Below, in pieces: positions 27,531 through 36,800 of a stretch of DNA of 64,000 bases (positions are counted from its first letter, which is position 1; each line of letters begins with the position of its first letter). A program made the translations under genes and the position numbers. The DNA lies in NCBI GenBank assembly GCA_934691725.1, contig CAKUTF010000001.1, positions 62,001 through 126,000 of the forward strand. The letters run 5' to 3'. Below the pieces are notes generated by a model that ran no database searches, was not told the origin of the DNA, and worked only from the letters and a program-made list of their open reading frames with translations. The stretch comes from an uncultured Fibrobacter sp. Lineage in GTDB: Bacteria > Fibrobacterota > Fibrobacteria > Fibrobacterales > Fibrobacteraceae.

Positions 27531-29405
27531 TTATTTACTGAGCTTTAAATTCCAAAGGATATTCGTACCATAGGCAATCCACGGAAGCTGCTGCGGCGCG
27601 TACGGATTCTTGGCGTTCGGCCAGTTCGTCCAGACGCGGTCGCTATATTCGTAATACTGTTCCGGCAGGTAGGCGAGCGGAATCGAAACCTGATCTTCCA
27701 TGAAAATGCGGTTCAGCGTGCGGTAGGCGGAGGCGATGGAATCCTCGTCCGTCATCAGAGGGACATGGGCGAGAAGGCTATCGACCTCGGAACGGTATTC
27801 CGGAGTTCCCGGCTTGTTGTAACGTCCGATATTCGTACCGGCCCAGCTGCCGAGAGGCGCCCAATCGCGCGAAGACATCACTTCGTTGAAGCGGCTCCAC
27901 GGGAGAGACGGCGTCACGTCAGCCTGCGGCTTGTGCATCACCAGGTCGAAATTTCCCTGTCCCATTGCCGGCCAGTAGGACCCGCCATCGACAAAGCCTT
28001 CGCGGATATCGAGCCCTGCCTTGCGCATACTTTCCACGGCAATCGTCACCATCGCTTCCCAGTCCGTCCAACCGTTCGGGCTAGTAATGAACATCGTCTT
28101 GACGCGTTCGCCCTTTTCGTTTTCCATGTGGTCGAGCGTTCCGTCTTCGTTAAAGACGGACTTGTAACCGGCGCGCTTGATGAGAGCCTGGACAGAATCG
28201 ATCCGTTCCTGCCCCGCAAGATTCAGCTTCACCCCGTACTTTTCGCAATCTTCCTCGTTGATGTACTTGCCTTCGATGTTCGTCGGCATCACAAGTCCGG
28301 GCTTCAGCTCGGACGTGTAGTTCGACACCGCAAACTGGCGAATCGCCGCATAGTCGATTGCCGTCGCAATGGCCCTGCGGAAAAACTTGTTGTCGAGAGG
28401 CGGACGGAGAGTGTTCACCATCATCATCGGCATCGCGCCCGGCGTAAAGTAAGGCGGTTCTTCGAGCCACGCATGGACGCCCGCACCGGCCTTGTGCCAG
28501 ATACGCGGCACGAAACTCATGGAAGCGTCGAGCGAACCGTCGCGGAGAGCGATCGTGCTGTGCTCGTTAGACTTGTAAATCGGATGGACGATGTACTTCG
28601 GAGCGGGCAGCTTGCCCTCGTGCAAAGCGGCATTTCCCCAGTAATCGTCGCGACGCTGCAAGATAATCTTCGTCGTCGAAAATCCTGCGAGATTATACGG
28701 ACCGGAAACGACCGGCGCCTTGCCGTCCGACGGGTTTACGTCCAACTTCAGCTTCTTTACTTCTTCGACCGAATTGCCGTGTTCCGCAATCAGCTTGCTG
28801 AAAATATGTTCCGGGACGATGCGAATCGCTTGGAGCAGGTCCTTGACGGAAAGCGGATTGTTGCGCCCCTTCTTGTTGATCATAAACGAAAGGCGTTCAA
28901 ACGCGACGGAATCCCCGGAAGCATTGACAGACACGACATTTTGGACGTTCACGCCCGTAATCTGTTCCGACGTATTGACCGCGACGCCCGAATAGTGATG
29001 CCCGAGTTCAAAGATGAACTTCACGTCCTTTGCCGTGACGGGAACGCCATCGCTCCACTTCGCATTCGGATTCAAATCGACCACAATGCTGTCGTTATTG
29101 CTGAGGCTATCGACAAGAGTTCCGAGCAGGGGTTCCATCTGGCCGTTCAGCGTATTATACGTAATCAGCGGTTCGTACATCAGGTTGAAACGACCGCCGA
29201 CCGGCCACGCCGCGCTCCAGCTTTCGGAAAGCGGGTTGAAGGAAGAGGGAGTCCCCCACTGCTGACCGGAAAGATACAGCGTTTCTTCTCTCGGCAAGGA
29301 ATCGGAAGCTTCAGCCCCATCGGAGCCTCCGGAACAACCGACCAAAACGCCAAAACACGCCGACAAGGCGACCGTGCCTCTGGCGATCGTTTTAAAACAA
29401 TTCAT
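27531..29405 (-). CDS. Extracellular solute-binding lipoprotein, family 5 (Opp/cello-oligosaccharide type)
   Basis: 624 aa. Lipobox at C24 (FGVLVGCSGGSDG), RBS AGAGG. SBP family-5 motifs: MYEPLITYNTLNGQMEPLLG and NPNAKWSDGVPVTAKDVKF. The GGQWG/NPL-like opening (LSGQQWGTPSSFNPL) is of the kind found in Opp-family binding proteins for beta-gluco-oligosaccharides. With the downstream GH44 gene this favours a glucan-oligosaccharide rather than a peptide ligand (inference). First gene of the transporter operon. Confidence 0.88.
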   Translation of the reverse strand: MNCFKTIARGTVALSACFGVLVGCSGGSDGAEASDSLPREETLYLSGQQWGTPSSFNPLSESWSAAWPVGGRFNLMYEPLITYNTLNGQMEPLLGTLVDSLSNNDSIVVDLNPNAKWSDGVPVTAKDVKFIFELGHHYSGVAVNTSEQITGVNVQNVVSVNASGDSVAFERLSFMINKKGRNNPLSVKDLLQAIRIVPEHIFSKLIAEHGNSVEEVKKLKLDVNPSDGKAPVVSGPYNLAGFSTTKIILQRRDDYWGNAALHEGKLPAPKYIVHPIYKSNEHSTIALRDGSLDASMSFVPRIWHKAGAGVHAWLEEPPYFTPGAMPMMMVNTLRPPLDNKFFRRAIATAIDYAAIRQFAVSNYTSELKPGLVMPTNIEGKYINEEDCEKYGVKLNLAGQERIDSVQALIKRAGYKSVFNEDGTLDHMENEKGERVKTMFITSPNGWTDWEAMVTIAVESMRKAGLDIREGFVDGGSYWPAMGQGNFDLVMHKPQADVTPSLPWSRFNEVMSSRDWAPLGSWAGTNIGRYNKPGTPEYRSEVDSLLAHVPLMTDEDSIASAYRTLNRIFMEDQVSIPLAYLPEQYYEYSDRVWTNWPNAKNPYAPQQLPWIAYGTNILWNLKLSK

Positions 29406-29541
29406 CTATAATCCTCTTGATTTTTCGGCACAAGAAAGTCCAGTTTAAACTTGACGTGCATAATTTACATTTGTTTTGCGAAAATGCATCCGATGTAAAC
29501 TTTTTTTCATCCCTTATCGGGACAATTTCGATTCAAAACAA

Positions 29542-29570
29542 AAAAGGCTCCCCAAAAAGAGGAACCTTTT
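29542..29570 (-). terminator. Terminator after enolase
   Basis: Minus strand AAAAGGTTCC-loop-GGAGCCTTTT (one mismatch) followed by TTGTTTTG, 18 bases after the eno stop codon. Confidence 0.75.
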
Positions 29571-29588
29571 ACCGCAAGAATTTTCCGA

Positions 29589-30959
29589 TTACTTGCTCTT
29601 GCGCGGATCGCCAGCATAGACGGCGTTCTTGCCGAGTTCCGCTTCGATAGCGAGAAGACGGTTGTACTTGCAAACGCGGTCCGTGCGGGAAAGCGAGCCA
29701 GTCTTGATCTGGCCTGCGGCTGTTCCCACGGCGAGGTCAGCGATGAACGTATCTTCGGTTTCGCCGGAACGGTGGGAAACGATCGGGGCGTAGCCCTTTT
29801 CCTGGGCGGTCTTGATCGCTTCGAGGGTTTCGGAGATGGAACCGACCTGGTTCACCTTGATGAGAATCGCGTTCGCGATGCCCGCTTCGATGCCTTCATT
29901 GAAAATCGTCGGATTCGTCACGAACAGATCGTCGCCGACCAGGTTGATCTTCTTGCCGAGATCTTCGGTGAGGACCTTCCAACCGGCCCAGTCGTGTTCA
30001 TCGAGACCGTCTTCGATCGAGAAGATGGAGAACTTATCGACGAGCTTTTCGTAGTACTTGACGAGCTGGGCTCCCTTGAGGGTCTTGCCCGTGGACTTTT
30101 TGAACGTATAGGTTTCGCCCTTGTCCCACTTGTCCTTGATCTTCTTGTCGCAGAATTCGGAAGAAGCGACGTCGAGAGCAATCTTGATGTCCTTGCCGAA
30201 CTTGTAACCGGCAGCTTCGGTCGCATCCTTGAGAGCGGTGAGAGCCTTTTCAAGAGTCATCACGCCGGTAATCTTCCAGCCGAACTTGTTCTTCGGATCC
30301 TTCTTGATGGCAACGCCCGGAGCGAATCCGCCTTCGTCGCCGACAGTCGTTTCGTAACCGCCCTTCTTCAGGACGCTCTTCAGGGCGTGGAAAATTTCCG
30401 TCACCATCTGGAGGCCCTTCGCAAAGGTCTTTGCGCCGACCGGAGCGATCATGAATTCCTGGAAGTCGATCGGAGCGGAAGAGTGCGCACCGCCGTTGAT
30501 CACGTTGCACATCGGGCACGGAAGCGTCATCTTCTTCGTTCCGTGGAGCTTCGCGATATACTGGTAAAGCGGCATTCCGGCTTCCTTCGCAGCGGCAACG
30601 CAGACAGCCATCGAAACGGCGAGAATCGCGTTCGCACCGAGAGTGTCCTTGTGCATCCGGTCGCCGTCGAGTTCGATCATCGCATCGTCAACGCCCTTCT
30701 GGTCGAAAGCGTCCATGCCCGCAATCTTCTTCGCAATCTTTTCGTTCACGTTCTTCACGGCCTTGGTCGTGCCCTTGCCGCAATAAGCCTTTCCGCCGTC
30801 GCGGAGTTCGCAGGCTTCGCGTTCGCCGGTAGAAGCGCCGCTCGGGACCTTCGCAACGCCTTCCACGCCGGATTCGAGGGTGACAATCGCTTCGACAGTC
30901 GGATTTCCGCGGGAATCCAGAATCTGACGAGCCACAACAGACTTGATTTTAGCAGCCAT
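29589..30959 (-). CDS. eno: Enolase
   Basis: 456 aa, slightly longer than the usual ~430. Converts 2-phosphoglycerate to phosphoenolpyruvate. [17 protein letters not shown] start, [15 protein letters not shown], the catalytic [10 protein letters not shown], metal ligands in [23 protein letters not shown] and VGDDLFVTN, and the signature [19 protein letters not shown] ~10-residue insertion ([15 protein letters not shown]) accounts for part of the extra length. Monocistronic: own leader, terminator at 29542-29570. Confidence 0.97.
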   Translation of the reverse strand: MAAKIKSVVARQILDSRGNPTVEAIVTLESGVEGVAKVPSGASTGEREACELRDGGKAYCGKGTTKAVKNVNEKIAKKIAGMDAFDQKGVDDAMIELDGDRMHKDTLGANAILAVSMAVCVAAAKEAGMPLYQYIAKLHGTKKMTLPCPMCNVINGGAHSSAPIDFQEFMIAPVGAKTFAKGLQMVTEIFHALKSVLKKGGYETTVGDEGGFAPGVAIKKDPKNKFGWKITGVMTLEKALTALKDATEAAGYKFGKDIKIALDVASSEFCDKKIKDKWDKGETYTFKKSTGKTLKGAQLVKYYEKLVDKFSIFSIEDGLDEHDWAGWKVLTEDLGKKINLVGDDLFVTNPTIFNEGIEAGIANAILIKVNQVGSISETLEAIKTAQEKGYAPIVSHRSGETEDTFIADLAVGTAAGQIKTGSLSRTDRVCKYNRLLAIEAELGKNAVYAGDPRKSK

Positions 30960-31110
30960 ATTTTTGCCTTTTGGTTAGAGTGTAAAAATCTATGCGAAGA
31001 ATATAGAAAAAAATGTGGACAAACGGCAGACACAGTGAGCGGAAAAACATCCGACAGAACCGTTAACTTGTCAGAAAACCATTTCCGATTTAAACCTTGC
31101 CCGAACATTG

Positions 31111-31195
31111 TCCGATGCGCAAATCGGACCTCAAAAAGTTCACAGTCTTGTGGTCCACATCTTTGTGAACTTTTTGGTTCACAAGGCCGTGAACC
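31111..31195. repeat. Cluster of four inverted repeats upstream of eno and the TA module
   Basis: TCCGAT/ATCGGA (31111-31128); AAAAAGTTCACA (31133-31144) with TGTGAACTTTTT (31164-31175), enclosing the palindrome TGTGGTCCACA (31149-31159); then GGTTCAC-AAGGCC-GTGAACC (31176-31195). GTTCAC/GTGAAC occurs twice. Could be operators or folded RNA. The rest of the 460-bp gap between eno and the antitoxin holds only this cluster and the ATPase remnant. Confidence 0.5.
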
Positions 31196-31239
31196 GACCA
31201 AAGATAATGCCAACTGAAACCAAGGTTCAAAATGGGAAA

Positions 31240-31371
31240 TTTCTCGTTCGGCACAAAGTCAAACATCGCCCGCATCAAGAAAATCCTCATTAACAAGGAA
31301 TCCGTCAAACGCCGAAAGAACGTCTCTACATGATCGACCCCGTGTTTCTAAAGTGGTTTAGAAGGCTTTGA
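31240..31371 (+). pseudogene. 3' remnant of an ATPase-type gene, copy 1
   Basis: Reads FGTKSNIARIKKILINKES and then loses frame through a one-base deletion near 31347 relative to copy 2 at 32119-32250, which reads on to ...MTDPVFLKWFRRL. Such ends are typical of AAA-type ATPases of the DUF4143/archaeal-ATPase kind. The upstream part of the gene is gone. Confidence 0.6.
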
Positions 31372-31420
31372 AAAAGTGCTTTTTCTTTTCGCAATTATTT
31401 ATATTCATAACGAGGTTTGT

Positions 31421-31648
31421 ATGTCAACTTCACAGACACTTAATCCAACACAGATACACATTTTGGAGATGTTTTCCTATTGCAAAGACGCAGAAACTTT
31501 GCAAGATTTAAAAGCCATCCTTGCGGATTACTACGCAAAAAAGCTTCAAACCGAAGCAGACGAACTTTGGAATCAAGGCGTGCTGAACGCAGAAGCCATC
31601 GATCGAATCGGAAAAGAACATTGGCGGACACCTTATTCTAAGGCATAG
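31421..31648 (+). CDS. Putative antitoxin of a PIN-type toxin-antitoxin pair
   Basis: 75 aa from ATG 31421 (AACGAGG, 5 bases upstream); an in-frame upstream start at 31376 lacks an RBS. Small, helical-looking and acidic (LDLKAILADYYAKKLQTEAD-like centre; ELWNQGVLNAEAIDRIGKEH). It resembles short antitoxins preceding COG1569 PIN toxins. Two bases separate its stop from the toxin start. Confidence 0.75.
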   Translation: MSTSQTLNPTQIHILEMFSYCKDAETLQDLKAILADYYAKKLQTEADELWNQGVLNAEAIDRIGKEHWRTPYSKA

Positions 31649-31650
31649 CC

Positions 31651-32079
31651 GTGCGACGCATTTGTCTCGACACGAACTGTCTGCTGATGAGCCTTCCTTC
31701 AAAAAGCCCATATCATGCCATTTGGACTAATTTTTTAGAAGGGAATTTGGAAATTTGTGTTTCTTCGGAAATCCTTTTTGAATACGAAGAAATTATCTCG
31801 CAAAAAATTTCGAGCCGATTCGCCTCCATTTTAATGGAATCTCTAATAAACCGTCCAAATCTTGTACGGATTAACCCGACCTGGCGATTCAACCTGATTT
31901 CAAAAGATCCAGACGACAATAAATTTGTAGATTGTGCGATTTGCGGAATGGCCGAGTATATCGTTTCAAACGACCACCATTTCGATGCGCTAAAACAAAT
32001 TGATTTCCCTGTTGTTTCGGTTCTTTCTATTCAAGAATTTACAAAGGAAATTTCAAAAGCAAAAAATCAATCCGAGTAA
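31651..32079 (+). CDS. PIN-domain toxin (COG1569-type endoribonuclease)
   Basis: 142 aa, GTG start 2 nt after the antitoxin. Acidic active-site pattern of PIN nucleases: D7 in ICLDTNCLLM, E in SEILFEYEEI, DPDDNKFVDCA and YIVSNDHHFD. Expected to cleave RNA when freed from its antitoxin. The pair lies between two remnants of one ATPase gene, so it probably arrived by insertion or recombination. Confidence 0.85.
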   Translation: MRRICLDTNCLLMSLPSKSPYHAIWTNFLEGNLEICVSSEILFEYEEIISQKISSRFASILMESLINRPNLVRINPTWRFNLISKDPDDNKFVDCAICGMAEYIVSNDHHFDALKQIDFPVVSVLSIQEFTKEISKAKNQSE

Positions 32080-32118
32080 AAAGGCAACACAAGTTCTCCC
32101 GCAAACAAAACAGAAAAT

Positions 32119-32250
32119 TTTCCGTTCGGCACAAAATCAAACATCGCCCGTATCAAGAAAGTCCTCCTCGACAAGGAACTCGTCGAACTCCGAAAGGACG
32201 GTCTCTACATGACCGACCCCGTATTTTTAAAGTGGTTTCGGAGGCTTTGA
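32119..32250 (+). pseudogene. 3' remnant of an ATPase-type gene, copy 2
   Basis: In-frame 42 codons to a TGA: PFGTKSNIARIKKVLLDKEL, VELRKDGLYMTDPVFLKWFRRL in two parts. Direct repeat of 31240-31371. No start codon or upstream domain remains. It ends 9 bases from the stop codon of the convergent FISUMP lipoprotein. Confidence 0.65.
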
Positions 32251-32259
32251 AAAGGCCCG

Positions 32260-32700
32260 CTAGAGCGCGAGACATGGATCAGACTCGCTCCCATAATATA
32301 AGTTCCTATCGTAACCGCAACCCTTACCATTTTCGCTAAAAAGAGCCGCCGAATCCACTGCCTCGGAAAGTAAATAGAGACGTCCATATTTTTCACAGTT
32401 TTCAATCTTGTTACCATAACAGAAACTTGAAGAATCCAATTCCTGCGTTTTCACCATGTAAGCATAGTTCAGGTTCTCCGCCATCCAGATCTGGTCGCCG
32501 ATTTCCACCGTCCGATAGACTTGCCCATCCCGAGCGTCCGTCAGTTCGCCATACGAAATTTCCGGGTTCATCAACGCCCAGTTCGCCTTGCCGCTCGACG
32601 AACTTTCCATTCCCCCAGCCGATGTTCCGCTATCGTCCCCGCAGGCAACTGTAAAAATTATGGTTGCAACAAAAACCAGAAGCGCCCAAGCGTTCTTCAT
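32260..32700 (-). CDS. FISUMP-domain lipoprotein, C-terminally truncated
   Basis: 146 aa. Lipobox FTVAC-G at C20, Ser-rich linker (MESSSSGK), then the Fibrobacter major paralogous domain opening: LTDARDGQVYRTVEIGDQIW, MAENLNYAYM, SFCYGNKIENCEKYGRLY. The domain stops after GKGCGYDRNLYYGSESDPCL, just before where relatives have the CPxGWHLP block, so about half is missing. The truncation point lies at the junction with the ATPase remnant. RBS GGAGG. Surface lipoprotein of unknown function, possibly non-functional. Confidence 0.8.
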   Translation of the reverse strand: MKNAWALLVFVATIIFTVACGDDSGTSAGGMESSSSGKANWALMNPEISYGELTDARDGQVYRTVEIGDQIWMAENLNYAYMVKTQELDSSSFCYGNKIENCEKYGRLYLLSEAVDSAALFSENGKGCGYDRNLYYGSESDPCLAL

Positions 32701-32900
32701 ATTTTCCCCTCCGATTGAGAATTTTTATAAATGGATTATTTAATACCGCACAAACAAGCTCTTCCCCTACGCAAAGCGAATCCACGGACATTCATCCATT
32801 CGCCAAATGCCAGAGCAAGAAAGCTGTTTCGTTGTATGAAGCATATCCTAAAAATAACAAATCGAAAAATTTTTGCAATTCACAAATTACCGACCCACAC

Positions 32901-32930
32901 AAAAAGCCCCGCTTTGCAGCAGGGCTTTTT
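32901..32930 (-). terminator. Terminator of the rpoBC-rpsLG transcription unit
   Basis: Minus strand AAAAAGCCC-TGCTGCAAAGCG-GGGCTTTTT, 24 bases after the rpsG stop. The remainder of the 253-bp gap to the FISUMP gene holds that gene's leader and nothing else I can name. Confidence 0.8.
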
Positions 32931-32953
32931 CCAAAACAAAGGATTAAACGATA

Positions 32954-33430
32954 TTAGAAGCGGAAGTGCGCAAAGGCGCGGTTCGCTTCGGCCATCTTGT
33001 GCACATCCTGTTTCTTGCGCACGGCATTGCCTTCGTTGTTCTTTGCGGAAACGAGTTCCGCGGCAAGACGTTCGGCCATGTTCGCTTCGGTGCGGTTACG
33101 GGCGGCGTCAAGCAGCCAGCGGAGAGCCAGAGCCTTGGCGCGGTCCGGTGCGACTTCCATCGGCACCTGGTAGTTTGCACCGCCAATGCGACGGGACTTC
33201 ACTTCGAGCTTCGGCTTGATGTTTTCGAGGCATTCTTCGAACTTTTCGAGCGGAGAGCCTTCGCCTTCCACTTTCTTGTTCAGAATGTCGAGCGCCGTGT
33301 AAACGATCTGTTCCGCAATCGTCTTCTTGCCCTGCTTAAGGACCACACCGATGAGTTCCGTGATGAGAACGGAGTGATAACGCGGATCCGGAATGGTGTG
33401 CTTGTGAATGGTCTTTCTTCTTCTAGACAT
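32954..33430 (-). CDS. rpsG: 30S ribosomal protein S7
   Basis: 158 aa. MSRRRKTIHKHTIPDPRYHS start, GGANYQVPMEVAPDRAKALA, WLLDAARNRTEANMAERLA and end MAEANRAFAHFRF. Head assembly initiator. Last gene of the unit; fusA, which often follows, is absent. Confidence 0.97.
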   Translation of the reverse strand: MSRRRKTIHKHTIPDPRYHSVLITELIGVVLKQGKKTIAEQIVYTALDILNKKVEGEGSPLEKFEECLENIKPKLEVKSRRIGGANYQVPMEVAPDRAKALALRWLLDAARNRTEANMAERLAAELVSAKNNEGNAVRKKQDVHKMAEANRAFAHFRF

Positions 33431-33442
33431 AGAGCCCTTCCT

Positions 33443-33826
33443 TTACTTCTTAGCCGGAGCTTTTCTCTTGACGCCGTACTTGGAACGAGCCTGGTTACGA
33501 CCGTTCACAGCCTGGGTATCGAGCGTACCGCGGATGATGTGGTAACGGACACCCGGAACATCCTTGACACGACCACCGCGGATGAGAACGATGGAGTGTT
33601 CCTGGAGGTTGTGACCTTCACCCGGAATATAGGCGGTCACTTCCATCTTGTTCGAAAGGCGGACACGCGCAATCTTGCGGAGAGCGGAGTTCGGCTTTTT
33701 CGGCGTGGTGGTATAGACACGGGTGCAGACACCGCGCTTTTGCGGGCTTTGCTTCAAAGCCGGCGAAGCGGTTCTGTTAAGGATTTTCTCGCGGCCCTTG
33801 CGGACGAGCTGTTGTATAGTTGGCAT
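33443..33826 (-). CDS. rpsL: 30S ribosomal protein S12
   Basis: 127 aa. Decoding-centre protein: [20 protein letters not shown] and [18 protein letters not shown] are present, with lysines at both classical streptomycin-resistance positions, so no such resistance is expected. Preceded by its own promoter; 12 nt before rpsG. Confidence 0.97.
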   Translation of the reverse strand: MPTIQQLVRKGREKILNRTASPALKQSPQKRGVCTRVYTTTPKKPNSALRKIARVRLSNKMEVTAYIPGEGHNLQEHSIVLIRGGRVKDVPGVRYHIIRGTLDTQAVNGRNQARSKYGVKRKAPAKK

Positions 33827-33855
33827 TTTTCTTTTTCCCTAATTTTGGAAGTCCA

Positions 33856-33883
33856 AATATAGTTCTTTTTCGAATAATTTCAA
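33856..33883 (-). promoter_or_regulatory. Promoter of rpsL-rpsG
   Basis: -35 TTGAAA (33878-33883), 16-base spacer, -10 TATATT (33856-33861) in the 71-bp gap between rpoC and rpsL. No terminator lies between rpoC and rpsL, so read-through from rpoBC is also likely. Confidence 0.55.
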
Positions 33884-33897
33884 GTTTTACCTCTCGA

Positions 33898-36800
33898 TTA
33901 TTCGGGATTTTCACCATTATCTTCCGAGGCTTCGGAACCGGCATCCATCATTTTAAAGGAGATGCCGCCGTTTTGGCCTTCGTTGTCCTGAGCCTGGGCA
34001 GCGCGGTTTGCAGCGGCTTCCGCTTCGGCATCGGCATCGATGACCACAACGTCACGCAAGTGACGAGCACCCGTTCCGCAAGGAATCAAGTGTCCCATGA
34101 TGACGTTTTCCTTTAGACCCATCAACGGATCCACACTACCTTCAATAGCAGCACGAGTGAGGATCTTGGTTGTTTCCTGGAAGGACGCCGCGGAGATGAA
34201 GCTGTCCGTCGAGAGCGAAGACTTGGTGATACCGAGAAGCATCGGAGAACCCGAGGCTTCCTTCTTGCCTTCTTTCTTCAACGAATCGTTTTTCACGCGC
34301 AAGCGCGCCTTGGAGATTTCTTCATCTTGCAAGAGATCGGAATCCCCAGGATCGGAAATTTTAACCTTACGCATCATCTGGCGGACGATACATTCGATAT
34401 GCTTATCGGCGATGGCCACACCCTGCAAGCGATAGACAGCCTGGATTTCGTTTACCAGGTGACGCTGCACCGCTTCGGGGCCTTGCACTCGAAGAATATC
34501 GTGCGGATCCACGGAACCGTCGCAAATTTTCTGGCCTCTGCGTACACGGTCGCCTTCGAGAACCGCCAGGTGACGTCCGCGGGGAACGAGAACGCTAGAT
34601 TCTTCATCGCCGTTTTTGATGACAACCTTCTGGTTGCCGCGTTCTTCGTTGCCGTAAGAAACGATGCCGTCGATCGGGGCGATGACCGCGACATTCTTCG
34701 GAATGCGCGCTTCGAAAAGCTCCGCGACACGGGGAAGACCACCGGTAATATCCTTGGTCTTTCCGACTGCGCGAGGGAGCTTCGCGAGAATTTCGCCCGG
34801 TTCCGCCTTGTCGCCTTCATGAACCGTCAGAATGGCTCCATCAGGCAGGTAGTAAACGCCCTGGCGCTCGCCGCTCGCATCGACAACGTTTATCGCCGGA
34901 CGATGCTTACCGTGGCGGTCGCTGATGACAGTCCACGTTTCCACGCCGGTCACATCGTCCTTATCAACACGGTAAGTCGTATTTTCAATCAAATCGACAA
35001 ACTGGATTTTACCGCTCGCGTTGCTGAGAACGGGCTGCGTATAGGGATCCCATTCAAAGAGCTTGGCGTCCTTATTGACCGTGTCGCCATCGTTTACATA
35101 AAGCGTAGCGCCATAAGGAATCTGCCAACGGCCCTTGTTGATTCCGGTAGAGTCAAAGATGACCAGTTCGCCCATCCGGCTCACCACGACCTTGTTGCCG
35201 TCATGTTCGAGCGTATTGACGTTATCGAGTTCAATCCGACCATCGACCGGAGCGCTCTTCGAATTTTCGACAGTCAGACGGCTTGAAGCTCCACCGATGT
35301 GGAACGTTCTCAGAGTCAGCTGCGTACCCGGTTCACCGATAGACTGCGCCGCGATAACGCCGACAGCCTCTCCCAAATCGACCGGACGACCGGAAGCCAG
35401 CATACGTCCATAGCACTTGGCGCAGACTCCGTTACGAGCTTCGCAAGTCAGGACCGAACGCATCTTCACATGTTCAAGACCGGTTGCGGAAATTTTCGGA
35501 AGATCGCGTTCCGTGACAAGTTCGCCCGCCTTGACGATAACTTCACCCGTGACCGGGTGAACGATATCTTCAACCGGAGCGCGTCCCAAGAGGCGTTCTT
35601 CAAGCGAGATAATCGTATCGTCGCCGTCCTTGTAAGCGGAAATGTCGATGCCATCCTTCGTATGGCAATCTTCTTCGACAATAACGAGGTCCTGCGCCAC
35701 ATCGACCAGACGACGGGTCAGGTAACCAGCGTCAGCCGTTTTTAGTGCGGTATCGGCAAGACCCTTGCGGGCACCGTGCGCCGAAATGAAGTATTCCATT
35801 TCGTTCAAGCCTTCGCGGAAGCAGGACTTAATCGGGTTTTCGATAACCTCCTGGCCTCCGAGCTGCTTTGTCGGCTTCTGCATTAGGCCGCGCATACCGG
35901 ACAGCTGTTTAATCTGTTCACGGCTACCGCGGGCACCGGAATCCGCCATCATATAGACCGGGTTGAAACCGTCGCGGTCATGGGAAAGAAGATCCCACTG
36001 CTTGGCAGCCACGTCGCTCGTCGTCTTGGACCACACGTCGATGATCTGGTTGTAACGTTCACCGTCGGTAATCACGCCGTCTTCGTAGAGTTCGCGAATG
36101 CGGTTGACCTTTTCCGTCGCTTCTTCGAGCATTTTCTGCTTCTCGGGCGGAATAATCATTTCCGCAATCGCAACGGACGATCCCGAAATCATGGCCCACT
36201 TGTAACCGAGAGCCTTGAGATCGTCAAGGTATTCGACCGTTACGCGGTTTCCCGTACGACGATACAGATCGTCGATGGACTTCGCAATGACCTTCTTGCC
36301 AAAAGTTTCGTTCGCAAATCCGACGTCGTTCGGGATGATTTCGTTCAGGATGATGCGTCCCATCGTCGTCTTGATGAGGGACGGAGCCTTCAGCGTGAGG
36401 AACTTGATCTTCTGGCCGGCCTTCGCCACGACGTCTCGGTTGCCGTTATCGTCCGGCTGTTCCGTAAGGCAAGGCGTGTCCATTTCGAGCGCACCCATAT
36501 AGACCTTTCGGCCTGCGGGCAGCTGGAGGTAGCACTCGGCGTTCAAGTCGATAACGCCGTTTCCGTAAGCGCGGAGAGCTTCGGCGGCATCGTAGAAACG
36601 CATTCCGGCTCCCTTGCGGTTCGGACGAGGCTTCGAAATATAATAGAGCCCGAGCACGATATCCTGTCCCGGAACAGCAATCGGTTGACCGGAAGCCGGA
36701 TGCAGGATGTTGTTCGACGAAAGCATGAGGACGCGGCATTCGAGCTGCGTTTCGAAGGAAAGCGGAAGGTGCACCGCCATCTGGTCACCGTCAAAGTCCG

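Noticed and set aside
27765..29411. 548-codon plus-strand frame opposite the solute-binding protein, and a similar 481-codon frame opposite eno
   Set aside because: Shadow frames with atypical composition. The minus-strand genes have motifs, RBS and terminators.
32664..33219. Plus-strand frames left of and across rpsG
   Set aside because: They lack RBS, cross the terminator at 32901-32930 and overlap rpsG out of frame.
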